From Colletes latitarsis (Eukaryota > Arthropoda > Insecta > Hymenoptera > Colletidae), in NCBI RefSeq assembly GCF_051014445.1, contig NW_027488370.1:2976001-3040000 (forward strand): a DNA stretch of 64,000 nt. Reading direction: 5' to 3'. Shown here piece after piece: positions 49,152 to 63,449 of the stretch (its first letter is position 1; each line of letters starts with the position of its first letter). Under the pieces are notes generated by a model, which did not search any database, was not told where the DNA came from, and saw only the letters and a list, made by a program, of their open reading frames with translations. Position numbers and translations under genes: made by a program.

Positions 49152-51719
49152 TGGTCTCGATCAATATTTTAGAGAATAATTCATGTTAGGTCTAGGTTAG
49201 GTCTGGGATTTGCTCTCATGAGGCTCATTCTTTCGCATATTTCTCATACTTGATGGTTAGATCCTGGGCTTTTTCTGGATTGCATCACGTAGTAATGAAG
49301 TACTACACTGAAACTGTCAATTAAACCTGCTTTCCATCAATATCTTAGAGGACAACGCAAGTTAGGTCTGGGATATGTCTGGGATTTGCCCTCATCAGGC
49401 TCATACTTTCGCGTTTTTCACATACTCGTTGAACAGATCCTGGGTTATTTTCTGGTTTGGATCACGTAGTAATGTGGGACCACACTGAAACAGTCAATTA
49501 AACCTGGTTTCGATCAATATTTTAGAGAATAATTCATGTTAGGTCTAGGTTAGGTCTGGGATTTGCTCTCATCAGGCTCATTCTTTCGCATATCTCTCAT
49601 ACTTGATGGCTAGATCCTGGGTTATTTTCTGGTTTGGATCACATAGTAATGTGGTGCCACACTGAAACAGTCGATTAAACCTGGTTTCGATCAATATTTT
49701 TGAGGATAACGCATGTTAGGTCTGGGTTAGGCCGGGGATTTTCTCTCATCAGACACATACTTTCGCATTCTTCACATACTTGTTGAGCGGATCCTGGGTT
49801 TTTACTGGTTTGGATCATGTAGTAATGTGGTACTACACTGAAACATTCAATTAAGCCTGGTCTTGATAAATATTTTAGAGGATAACGCATGTTAGGTCTG
49901 GGTTAGGTCTGGGATTTTCACTCATCAGACTCATACTTTCGCATTCTTCACATACTTGTTGAACGGATCCTGGGTTTTTTCTGGTTTGGATCACGTAGTA
50001 ATGTGGGACCACACTGAAACAATCAATTAAACCTGGTCTTGATAAATATTTTAGAGGATAACGCATGTTAGGTCTGGGTTAGGTCTGGGATTTGCTGTCA
50101 TCAGGCTCATTCTTTCGCATATTTCTCATGCATGATGGCTAGATCCTGGGCTTTGTCTAGATTGCATCACGTAGTAATGTAGTACCACACTGAAACAGTC
50201 AACGAAACCAGGTTTCCATCAATATTTTAGAGGACAACGCAAGTTAGGTCTAGGTAAGGCCTGAGATTTTCACTGATCAGACTCATACTTTCGCAATCTT
50301 CACATACTTGTTGAACGTATACTGGGCTTTTTCTGGTTTGGATCACGTAGTAATGTGGTACCACACTGAAACATTCAATTAAACCTGGTCTTGATAAATA
50401 TTTTAGAGAATACCGCATGTTAGGTCTGGGTTAGGTCTAGGATTTGCCCTCATCAGGCTCATACTTTCGCATATTTCTCATACTCCATGGCTAGATCCTG
50501 GGCTATTTCTGGATTAGGATCACGTAGTAAAGTGGTACCACACAGAAACATTCAATGAAACCTGGTCTGAATAAATATTTTCGAGGATAACGCATGTTAG
50601 GTCAAGGTTAGGTCTAAGATTTGCCCTCATCAGGCTCACAGTTTCGCGTTTTTCACATACTTGTTGAACAGATCCTGGGTTTTTTCTGGCTTGGATCACG
50701 TAGTAATGTGGTACCACACTGAAACATTCAATTAAACCTGGTCTTGATAAATATTTTAGAGGATAACGCATGTTAGGTCTGGGTTACGTCTGTGATTTGC
50801 CCTCATCAGGGTCATACTTTCGCAGTTTTAACATGCATGTTGACCTGATCGAGGGTTTTCATTGCTTTGGATCACGTAGTAAAGTGGTACCACTCTAAAA
50901 CAGTCAATTAAACCTGGTTTCGATCAATATTTTAGAGGATAACGCATGTTAGGTCTATGTTAGCCCTGGGATTTTCACTCATCAGACTCATACTTTCGCA
51001 TTCTTCACATACTTGTTGAACTGATCCTCGGTTTTTTCTGGTTTGGATCACGTAGTAATGTGGTACCACACTGAAACAGTCGATTAAACCTGGTTTCGGT
51101 CAATATTTTAGAGGATAACGCATGTTAGGTCTATGTTAGCCCTGGGATTTTCACTCATCAGACTCATACTTTCGCATTCTTCACATACTTGTTGAACTGA
51201 TCCTGGGTTTTTTCTGGTTTGGATCACGTAGTAATGTGGTACCACACTGAAACAGTCGATTAAACCTGGTTTCGATCAATATTTTAGAGGATTACGCATG
51301 TTAGGTCTATGTTAGCCCTGGGATTTTCACTCATCAGACTCATACTTTCGCATTCTTCACATACTTGTTGAACTGATCCTCGGTTTTTTCTGGATTGGAT
51401 CACGTAGTAATGTGGTACCACACTGAAACAGTCGATTAAACCTGGTCTCGATCAATATTTTAGAGAATAATTCATGTTAGGTCTAGGTTAGGTCTGGGAT
51501 TTGCTCTCATGAGGCTCATTCTTTCGCATATTTCTCATACTTGATGGTTAGATCCTGGGCTTTTTCTGGATTGCATCACGTAGTAATGAAGTACAACACT
51601 GAAACTGTCAATTAAACCTGCTTTCCATCAATATCTTAGAGGACGACGCAAGTTAGGTCTGGGATATGTCTGGGATTTGCCCTCATCAGGCTCATACTTT
51701 CGCGTTTTTCACATACTCG

Positions 51720-54700
51720 TTGAACAGATCCTGGGTTATTTTCTGGTTTGGATCACATAGTAATGTGGTACCACACTGAAACAGTCGATTAAACCAGGTT
51801 TCGATCAATATTTTTGAGGATAACGCATGTTATGTCTAGGTTAGGCCTGGGATTTACACTAATCAGACTCATACTTTCGCATTCTTCACATACTTGTTGA
51901 ACGGATCCTGGGTTTTTTCTGGTTTGGATCACGTAGTAATGTGGGACCGCACTGAAACAGTCAATTAAACCTGGTTTCGATCAATATTTTAGAGAATAAT
52001 TCATGTTAGGTCTAGGTTAGGTCTGGGATTTGCTCTCATCAGGCTCATTCTTTCGCATATTTCTCATACTTGATGGCTAGATCCTGGGTTATTTTCTGGT
52101 TTGGATCACATAGTAATGTGGTACCACACTGAAACAGTCGATTAAACCTGGTTTCGATCAATATTTTTGAGGATAACGCATGTTAGGTCTGGGTTAGGCC
52201 GGGGATTTTCTCTCATCAGACACATACTTTCGCATTCTTCACATACTTGTTGAACGGATCCTGGGTTTTTACTGGTTTGGATCATGTAGTAATGTGGTAC
52301 CACACTGAAACATTCAATTAAACCTGGTCTTGATAAATATTTTAGAGGATAACGCATGTTAGGTCTGGGTTAGGTCTGGGATTTTCACTCATCAGACTCA
52401 TACTTTCGCATTCTTCACATACTTGTTGAACGGATCCTGGGTTTTTTCTGGTTTGGATCACGTAGTAATGTAGTACCACACTGAAACAGTCGATTAAACC
52501 TGGTTTCGATCAATATTTTAGAGGATAACGCATGTTAGGTCTATGTTAGCCCTGGGATTTTCCCTCATCAGACACATACTTTCGCATTCTTCACATACTT
52601 GTTGAACGGATCCTGGGTTTTTACTGGTTTGGATCATGTAGTAATGTGGTACCACACTGAAACATTCAATTAAACCTGGTCTTGATAACTATTTTAGAGG
52701 ATAACGCATGTTAGGTCTGGGTTAGGACTGGGATTTTCACTCAGCAGACTCATACTTTCGCATTCTTCACATACTTGTTGAACGGATCCTGGGTTTTTTC
52801 TGGTTTGGATCACGTAGTAATGTAGTACCACACTGAAACAGTCAACGAAACCAGGTTTCCATCAATATTTTAGAGGACAACGCAAGTTAGGTCTAGGTAA
52901 GGCCTGAGATTTTCACTGATCAGACTCATACTTTCGCAATCTTCACATACTTGTTGAACGGATCCTGGGTTTTTTCTAGTTTGGATCACGTAGTAATGTG
53001 GTACCACACTGAAACATTCAATTAAACCTGGTCTTGATAAATATTTTAGAGAATACCGCATGTTAGGTCTGGGTTAGGTCTAGGATTTGCCCTCATCAGG
53101 CTCATACTTTCGCATATTTCTCATACTCCATGGCTAGATCCTGGGCTATTTCTGGATTGGATCACGTAGTAAAGTGGTACCACACAGAAACATTCAATGA
53201 AACCTGGTCTGGATAAATATTTTCGAGGATAACGCATGTTAGGTCAAGGTTAGGTCTAAGATTTGCCCTCATCAGGCTCGCAGTTTCGCGTTTTTCACAT
53301 ACTTGTTGAACAGATCCTGGGTTTTTTCTGGCTTGGATCACGTAGTAATGTGGTACCACACTGAAACATTCAATTAAACCTGGTCTTGATAAATATTTTA
53401 CAGGATAACGCATGCTAGGTCTGGGTTACGTCTGTGATTTGCCCTCATCAGGGTCATACTTTCGCAGTTTTAACATGCATGTTGACCTGATCGAGGGTTT
53501 TCTTTGCTTTGGATCACGTAGTAAAGTGGTACCACACTAAAACAGTCAACTAAACCTGGTTTCGATCAATATTTTAGAGGATAACGCATGTTAGGTCTGG
53601 GATAGGTCTGGGATTAGCCCTCATCAGACTCATACTTTCGCACACTTCACATACTCGTTGACAAGATCCTGGGTCTTTTTCTGGTTTGGATCACGTAGTA
53701 ATGTGGTACCACACTGAAACAGTCGATTAAACCTGGTTTCGATCAATATTTTTGAGGATAACGCATGTTAGGTCTGGGATAGGTCTGGGATTAGCCCTCA
53801 TCAGGCTCATACTTTCGCAGTTTTAACATGCATGTTGACCTGATCGAGGGTTTTCTTTGCTTTGGATCACGTAGTAAAGTGGTACCACACTAAAACAGTC
53901 AATTAAACCTGGTTTCGATCAATATTTTAGAGGTTATCGCAAGTTAAGTCTGGGATAGGTCTGGGATTTGCCCCCATCAGACTCATACTTTCGCACACTT
54001 GACATACTCGTTGATCAGATCCTGGGTTTTTTTTCTGGTTTGGATCACGTAGTAATGTGGTACCACACTGAAACAGTCGATTAAACCTGGTTTCGATCAA
54101 TATTATTGAGAATAATTCATGTTAGGTCTAGGTTAGGTCTGGGATTTGCTCTCATCAGGCTCATTCTTTCGCATATTTCTCATACTTGATGGCTAGATCC
54201 TGGGTTATTTTCTGGTTTGGATCACATAGTAATGTGGTACCACACTGAAACAGTCGATTAAACCTGGTTTCGATCAATATTTTTGAGGATAACGCATGTT
54301 ATGTCTAGGTTAGGCCTGGGATTTACACTAATCAGACTCATACTTTCGCATTCTTCACATACTTGTTGAACGGATCCTGGGTTTTTTCTGGTTTGGATCA
54401 CGTAGTAATGTGGGACCGCACTGAAACAGTCAATTAAACCTGGTTTCGATCAATATTTTAGAGAATAATTCATGTTAGGTCTAGGTTAGGTCTGGGATTT
54501 GCTCTCATCAGGCTCATTCTTTCGCATATTTCTCATACTTGATGGCTAGATCCTGGGTTATTTTCTGGTTTGGATCACATAGTAATGTGGTACCACACTG
54601 AAACAGTCGATTAAACCTGGTTTCGATCAATATTTTTGAGGATAACGCATGTTAGGTCTGGGTTAGGCCGGGGATTTTCTCTCATCAGACACATACTTTC

Positions 54701-56585
54701 GCATTCTTCACATACTTGTTGAACGGATCCTGGGTTTGTACTGGTTTGGATCATGTAGTAATGTGGTACCACACTGAAACATTCAATTAAACCTGGTCTT
54801 GATAAATATTTTAGAGGATAACGCATGTTAGGTCTGGGTTAGGTCTGGGATTTTCACTCATCAGACTCATACTTTCGCATTCTTCACATACTTGTTGAAC
54901 GGATCCTGGGTTTTTTCTGGTTTGGATCACGTAGTAATGTAGTACCACACTGAAACAGTCGATTAAACCTGGTTTCGATCAATATTTTAGAGGATAACGC
55001 ATGTTAGGTCTATGTTAGCCCTGGGATTTTCCCTCATCAGACACATACTTTCGCATTCTTCACATACTTGTTGAACGGATCCTGGGTTTTTACTGGTTTG
55101 GATCATGTAGTAATGTGGTACCACACTGAAACATTCAATTAAACCTGGTCTTGATAACTATTTTAGAGGATAACGCATGTTAGGTCTGGGTTAGGACTGG
55201 GATTTTCACTCAGCAGACTCATACTTTCGCATTCTTCACATACTTGTTGAACGGATCCTGGGTTTTTTCTGGTTTGGATCACGTAGTAATGTAGTACCAC
55301 ACTGAAACAGTCAACGAAACCAGGTTTCCATCAATATTTTAGAGGACAACGCAAGTTAGGTCTAGGTAAGGCCTGAGATTTTCACTGATCAGACTCATAC
55401 TTTCGCAATCTTCACATACTTGTTGAACGGATCCTGGGTTTTTTCTAGTTTGGATCACGTAGTAATGTGGTACCACACTGAAACATTCAATTAAACCTGG
55501 TCTTGATAAATATTTTAGAGAATACCGCATGTTAGGTCTGGGTTAGGTCTAGGATTTGCCCTCATCAGGCTCATACTTTCGCATATTTCTCATACTCCAT
55601 GGCTAGATCCTGGGCTATTTCTGGATTGGATCACGTAGTAAAGTGGTACCACACAGAAACATTCAATGAAACCTGGTCTGGATAAATATTTTCGAGGATA
55701 ACGCATGTTAGGTCAAGGTTAGGTCTAAGATTTGCCCTCATCAGGCTCGCAGTTTCGCGTTTTTCACATACTTGTTGAACATATCCTGGGTTTTTTCTGG
55801 CTTGGATCACGTAGTAATGTGGTACCACACTGAAACATTCAATTAAACCTGGTCTTGATAAATATTTTACAGGATAACGCATGCTAGGTCTGGGTTACGT
55901 CTGTGATTTGCCCTCATCAGGGTCATACTTTCGCAGTTTTAACATGCATGTTGACCTGATCGAGGGTTTTCTTTGCTTTGGATCACGTAGTAAAGTGGTA
56001 CCACACTAAAACAGTCAACTAAACCTGGTTTCGATCAATATTTTAGAGGATAACGCATGTTAGGTCTGGGATAGGTCTGGGATTAGCCCTCATCAGACTC
56101 ATACTTTCGCACACTTCACATACTCGTTGACAAGATCCTGGGTCTTTTTCTGGTTTGGATCACGTAGTAATGTGGTACCACACTGAAACAGTCGATTAAA
56201 CCTGGTTTCGATCAATATTTTTGAGGATAACGCATGTTAGGTCTGGGATAGGTCTGGGATTAGCCCTCATCAGGCTCATACTTTCGCAGTTTTAACATGC
56301 ATGTTGACCTGATCGAGGGTTTTCTTTGCTTTGGATCACGTAGTAAAGTGGTACCACACTAAAACAGTCAATTAAACCTGGTTTCGATCAATATTTTAGA
56401 GGTTATCGCAAGTTAAGTCTGGGATAGGTCTGGGATTTGCCCTCATCAGACTCATACTTTCGCACACTTGACATACTCGTTGATCAGATCCTGGGTTTTT
56501 TTTCTGGTTTGGATCACGTAGTAATGTGGTACCACACTGAAACAGTCGATTAAACCTGGTTTCGATCAATATTATTGAGAATAAC
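51720..56585 (+). repeat. 2.4-kb block repeated at 2,469-bp spacing (14 monomers)
   Basis: About 51,720-54,115 matches about 54,190-56,585. Shared rare markers are TTATGTCTAGG (51,831 and 54,300), GGGACCGCACTG, CAGCAGACTC, TTGACAAGATCC and ATTATTGAGAATAA. Much of the same block returns from about 61,500 to 63,450. Confidence 0.82.
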
Positions 56586-59500
56586 GCATGTTAGGTCTAG
56601 GTTAGGCCTGGGATTTTCACTCATCAGACTCATACTTTCGCATTCTTCACATACTTGTTGAACGGATCCTGGGTTTTTTCTGGTTTGGATCATGTAGTAA
56701 TGCGGGACCACACTGAAACAGTCAATTAAACCTGGTTTCGATCAATATTTTAGAGAATAATTTATGTTAGGTCTAGGTTAGGTCTGGGATTTACTCTCAT
56801 CAGGCTCATTCTTTCGCATATTACTCATACTTGATGGCTAGATCCTGGGCTATTTCTGGTTTGGATCACGTAGTAATGTGGGACAACACTGAAACAGTCA
56901 ATTAAACCTGGTTTCGATCAATATTTTAGAGAATAATTCATGTTAGGTCTAGGTTAGGTCTGGGATTTGCTCTTATCAGGCTCATTCTTTCGCATATTTC
57001 GCATACTTGATGGCTAGATCCTGGGCTTTGTATGGATTGTATAACGTAGTAATGAAGTACAACATTGAAACAGTCAATTAAACCTGGTTTCCATCAATAT
57101 TGTAGAGGATAACGCAAGCTAGGTCTGGGATAGGCCTGCGATTTGACCTCGTCAGACTCATACTTTCGCACCCTTCACATACTCGTTGAACAGATACTGG
57201 GTTATTTTCTTGTTTGTATCACATAGTAATGTGGTACCACACTGAAACTGTCGATTAAACCAGGTTTCGATCAATATTTTAGAGAATAATTCATGTTAGG
57301 TCTAGGTTAGGTCAGGGATTTACTCTCATCAGGCTCATTCTTTCGCATATTACTCATACTTGATGGCTAGATCCTGGGCTGTTTCTGGATTGTATCACAC
57401 AGTAATGTGGTACCACACTGAAACAGTCAATTAAACCAGGTTTCGATCAATACTTTTGAGGATAACGCATGGTATGTCTGGGTTAGGTCTAGGATTTGCT
57501 CTCGTCAGGCTGATACTTTCGCATATTTCTCATACTTCATGGCTAGATCCTGGGCTATTTCTGGATTGGATCACGTAGTAATGTGGTACCACACTGAAAC
57601 AGTCGATTAAACCTGGTTTCGATCAATATTTTAGTGGATAACGCAAGTTAGGTCTGGGATAGGTCTGGGATTTGACCTCATCAGACTCATACTTTCGCAC
57701 CCTTCACATACTCGTTGAACAGATCCTGGGTTATTTTCTGGTTTGGATCACATAGTAATGTGGTACCACACTTAAACAGTCGATTAAACCAGGTTTCGAT
57801 CAATATTTTAGAGGATAACGCATGTTAGGTCTAGGTTAGGCCTGGGATTTTCACTTATCAGACTCATACTTTCGCATTCTTCACATACTTGTTGAACGGA
57901 TCCTGGGTTTTTTCTGGTTTGGATCACGTAGTAATGTGGGACAACACTGAAACAGTCAAATAAACCTGGTTTCGATCAATATTTAAGAGAATAATTCATG
58001 TTAGGTCTAGGTTAGGTCTGGCATTTGCTCTTATCAGGCTCATTCTTTCGCATTTTTCTCATACTTGATGGCTAGATCCTGGGCTTTATCTGGATTGTAT
58101 AACGTAGTAATGAAGTACAACACTGAAACAGTCTATTAAACCTGGTTTCCATCAATATTTTAGAGGATAACGCAAGCTAGGTCTGGGATAGGCCTGGGAT
58201 TTGACCTCGTCAGACTCATACTTTCGCACACTTCACAGACTCGTTGAACAGATACTGGGTTATTTTCTTGTTTGTATCACATAGTAATGTGGTACCACAC
58301 TGAAACTGTCGATTAAACCAGGTTTCGATCAATATTTTAGAGAATAATTCATGTTAAGTCTAGGTTAGGTCAGGGATTTACTCTCATCAGGCTCATTCTT
58401 TCGCATATTACTCATACTTGATGGCTAGATCCTGGGCTTTTTCTGGATTGGATCACGTAGTAATGTGGGACCACACTGAAACAATCAAATAAACCTGGTC
58501 TTGATAAATATTTTACAGGGTAACGCATGCTAGGTCTGGGTTACGTCTGTGATTTGCCCTCATCAGGGTCATACTTTCGCAGTTTTAACATGCATGTTGA
58601 CCTGATCGAGGGTTTTCTTTGCTTTGGATCACGTAGTAAAGTGGTACCACACTAAAACTGTCAATTAAACCTGGTTTCGATCAATATTTTAGAGGATAAC
58701 GCATGTTAGGTCTGGGATAGGTCTGGGATTAGCCCTCATCAGACTCATACTTTCGCACACTTCACATTCTCGTTGACAAGATCCTGGATCTTTTTCTGGT
58801 TTGGATCACGTAGTAATGTGGTACCACACTGAAACAGTCGATTAAACCTGGTTTCGATCAATATTTTTGAGGATAACGCATGTTAGGTCTGGGATAGGTC
58901 TGGGATTTGCCCTCATCAGGCTCATACTTTCCCTGTTTTAACATGCATGTTGACCTGATCGAGCGTTTTTTCTGCTTTGGAGCACGTAGTAAAGTGGTAC
59001 CACAATAAAACGGTCAATTAAACCAGGTTTCGATCAATATTTTGGAGGATAACGCATGTTAGGAGTAGGTTAGGCCTGGGATTTGCCCTCATCAGGCTCA
59101 TACTCGCATATTTCTCATACTTCATGGCTAGATCCTGGGCTGTTTCTGGATTGTATCACGTAGTAATGTGGTACCACGCTGAAACAGTCAATTAAACCTG
59201 GTTTCGATCAATATTTTAGAGGATAACGCATGTTAGGTCTGGGATAGGTCTGGGATTAGCCCTCATCAGACTCATACTTTCGCACACTTCACATTCTCGT
59301 TGACAAGATCCTGGATCTTTTTCTGGTTTGGATCACGTAGTAATGTGGTACCACACTGAAACAGTCGATTAAACCTGGTTTCGATCAATATTTTAGAGGC
59401 TAACGCATGTTAGGTCTGGGTTAGGACTAGGATTTGACCTCTTCAGGCTCATACTTTCGCATATTTCTCATACTTCATGGCTAGATCCCGGGCTTTTTCT

Positions 59501-61450
59501 GGATTGCATCACGTAGTAATGAAGTACAACACTGAAACAGTCAATTAAACCTGGTTTCCATCAATATCTTAGAGGACAACGCAAGTTAGGTCTGGGATAG
59601 GTCTTGGATTTGCCCTCATCAGGCTCATACTGTCGCGTTTTTCAGATACTTGTTGAACAGATCCTTGGTATTTTCTGGTTTGGATCACGCAGTATTGTGG
59701 TACCACACTGAAACAGTCCATTATACCTAGTTTGGATCAATATTTTAAAGGATAACGCATGTTAGGTCTAGGTTAGGTCTGGGATTTTCACTCATCAGAC
59801 TCATACTTTCGCAGTCTTCAAATACTTGTTGAACGGATCCTGGGTTTTTTCTGGTTTGGATCACGTAGTAATGTGGTACCACACTGAAACAGTCGATTAA
59901 AGCTGGTTTCGATCAATATTTTAGAGGATAACGCAAGTTAGGTCTGGGATAGGTCTGGAATTTGACCTCATCAGACTCATACTTTCGCACACTTCACATA
60001 CTCGTTGAACAGATCCTGGGTAATTTTCTGGTTTGGATCACATAGAAATGTGGTACCACACTGAAACAGTCGATTAAACCAGGTTTCGATCAATATTCTT
60101 GAGGATAACGCAAGTTAGGTCTGGGATAGGTCTAGGATTTGCCCTCATCAGTCTCTTACTTTCGCATATTTCTCATACTTCATGGCTAGATCCTGGGCTA
60201 TTTCTGGATTGGATCACGTAGTAATGTAGTACCACACTGAACCAGACAATGAAACCTCGTTTCCATCAATATTTTAGAGGACAACGCAAGTTAGCTCTAG
60301 GTAAGTCCTGAGATTTTCACTGATCAGACTCATACTTTCGCATTCTTCACATACTTGTTGAACGGATCCTGGGTTTTTTCTCGTTTGGATCTCGTAGTAA
60401 TGTGGTACCACACTGAAACAGTCAATTAAACCTGGTTTCGATCAATATTTTAGAGAATAATTCATGTTAGGTCTAGGTTAGGTCAGGGATTTGCTCTCAT
60501 AAGGCTCATTCTTTCGCATATTTCTCATACTTGATGGCTAGATCCTGGGCTTTTTCTGGATTGCATGACGTAGTAATGAAGTACAACACTGAAACAGTCA
60601 ATTAAACCTGGTTTTGACACAATATTTTAGAGAATAATTCATGTTAGGTCTAGGATAGGTCTGGGATTTTCACTCATCAGACTCATACTTTCGCAGTCTT
60701 TACATACTTGTTGAACGGATCCTGGGTTTTTTCTGGTTTGGATCACGTAGTAATGTGGTGCCAGACTAAAACAGTCGATTAAACCTGGTTTCGATCAATA
60801 TCTTAGAGGATAACGCATGTTAGGTCTAGGTTAGGCCTGGGATTTTCACTCACCAGACTCATACTTTCGCAGTCTTTACATACTTGTTGAACGGATCCTG
60901 GGTTTTTTCTGGTTTGGATCACGTAGTAGTGTGGTACCACGCTGAAACAGTCCATTAAACCTGGTTTGGATCAATATTTTAGAGGATAACGCATGTTAGG
61001 TCTAGGTTAGGCCTGGGATTTTCACTCATCAGACTCATACTTTCGCAGTCTTTACATACTTGTTGAACGGATCCTGGGTTTTTTCTGGTTTGGATCACGT
61101 AGTAGTGTGGTACCACGCTGAAACAGTCCATTAAACCTGGTTTGGATCAATATTTTAGAGGATAACGCATGTTAGGTTTAGGTTAGGCCTGGGATTTTCA
61201 CTCATCAGACTCATACTTTCGCATTCTTCACATACCTGTTGAACAGATCCTGGGTTTTTTCTGGTTTGGATCACGAAGTAGTGTGATACCACACTAAAAC
61301 AGTCCATTAAACCTGGTTTCGCTCAATATTTTAGAGGATAACGCATGTTAGGTCTAGGTTAGGTCTGGGATTTGCTCTCATCAGGCTCATCCTTTCGCAT
61401 TCTTCACATACTTGTTGAACGGATCCTGGGTTTTTTCTGGTTTGGATCAC

Positions 61451-62858
61451 GTAGTAGTGTGGTACCACGCTGAAACAGTCCATTAAACCTGGTTTGGATC
61501 AATATTTTAGAGGATAACGCATGTTAGGTCTAGGTTAGGCCTGGGATTTTCACTCATCAGACTCATACTTTCGCATTCTTCACATACTTGTTGAACGGAT
61601 CCTGGGTTTTTACTGGTTTGGATCATGTAGTAATGTGGTACCACACTGAAACATTCAATTAAACCTGGTCTTGATAAATATTTTAGAGGATAACGCATGT
61701 TAGGTCTGGGTTAGGTCTGGGATTTTCACTCATCAGACTCATACTTTCGCATTCTTCACATACTTGTTGAACGGATCCTGGGTTTTTTCTGGTTTGGATC
61801 ACGTAGTAATGTAGTACCACACTGAAACAGTCGATTAAACCTGGTTTCGATCAATATTTTAGAGGATAACGCATGTTAGGTCTATGTTAGCCCTGGGATT
61901 TTCCCTCATCAGACACATACTTTCGCATTCTTCACATACTTGTTGAACGGATCCTGGGTTTTTTCTGGTTTGGATCACGTAGTAGTGTGGTACCACGCTG
62001 AAACAGTCCATTAAACCTGGTTTGGATCAATATTTTAGAGGATAACGCATGTTAGGTCTAGGTTAGGCCTGGGATTTTCACTCATCAGACTCATACTTTC
62101 GCAGTCTTTACATACTTGTTGAACGGATCCTGGGTTTTTTCTGGTTTGGATCACGTAGTAGTGTGGTACCACGCTGAAACAGTCCATTAAACCTGGTTTG
62201 GATCAATATTTTAGAGGATAACGCATGTTAGGTCTAGGTTAGGCCTGGGATTTTCACTCATCAGACTCATACTTTCGCATTCTTCACATACTTGTTGAAC
62301 GGATCCTGGGTTTTTACTGGTTTGGATCATGTAGTAATGTGGTACCACACTGAAACATTCAATTAAACCTGGTCTTGATAAATATTTTAGAGGATAACGC
62401 ATGTTAGGTCTGGGTTAGGTCTGGGATTTTCACTCATCAGACTCATACTTTCGCATTCTTCACATACTTGTTGAACGGATCCTGGGTTTTTTCTGGTTTG
62501 GATCACGTAGTAATGTAGTACCACACTGAAACAGTCGATTAAACCTGGTTTCGATCAATATTTTAGAGGATAACGCATGTTAGGTCTATGTTAGCCCTGG
62601 GATTTTCCCTCATCAGACACATACTTTCGCATTCTTCACATACTTGTTGAACGGATCCTGGGTTTTTACTGGTTTGGATCATGTAGTAATGTGGTACCAC
62701 ACTGAAACATTCAATTAAACCTGGTCTTGATAACTATTTTAGAGGATAACGCATGTTAGGTCTGGGTTAGGACTGGGATTTTCACTCAGCAGACTCATAC
62801 TTTCGCATTCTTCACATACTTGTTGAACGGATCCTGGGTTTTTTCTGGTTTGGATCAC
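61451..62858 (+). repeat. 704-bp repeat spacing near the right end (4 monomers)
   Basis: The unit with GTGTGGTACCACGCTG, TTTTTACTGGTTTGGATCA and TTTTCCCTCATCAG at 61,451 returns at 62,155. A related monomer with CAGTCTTTACATAC recurs near 60,690, 60,868, 61,044 and 62,102. The second copy leads into the block shared with 54.6-55.9 kb. Confidence 0.75.
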
Positions 62859-63449
62859 GTAGTAATGTAGTACCACACTGAAACAGTCAACGAAACCAGG
62901 TTTCCATCAATATTTTAGAGGACAACGCAAGTTAGGTCTAGGTAAGGCCTGAGATTTTCACTGATCAGACTCATACTTTCGCAATCTTCACATACTTGTT
63001 GAACGGATCCTGGGTTTTTTCTAGTTTGGATCACGTAGTAATGTGGTACCACACTGAAACATTCAATTAAACCTGGTCTTGATAAATATTTTAGAGAATA
63101 CCGCATGTTAGGTCTGGGTTAGGTCTAGGATTTGCCCTCATCAGGCTCATACTTTCGCATATTTCTCATACTCCATGGCTAGATCCTGGGCTATTTCTGG
63201 ATTGGATCACGTAGTAAAGTGGTACCACACAGAAACATTCAATGAAACCTGGTCTGGATAAATATTTTCGAGGATAACGCATGTTAGGTCAAGGTTAGGT
63301 CTAAGATTTGCCCTCATCAGGCTCGCAGTTTCGCGTTTTTCACATACTTGTTGAACAGATCCTGGGTTTTTTCTGGCTTGGATCACGTAGTAATGTGGTA
63401 CCACACTGAAACATTCAATTAAACCTGGTCTTGATAAATATTTTACAGG

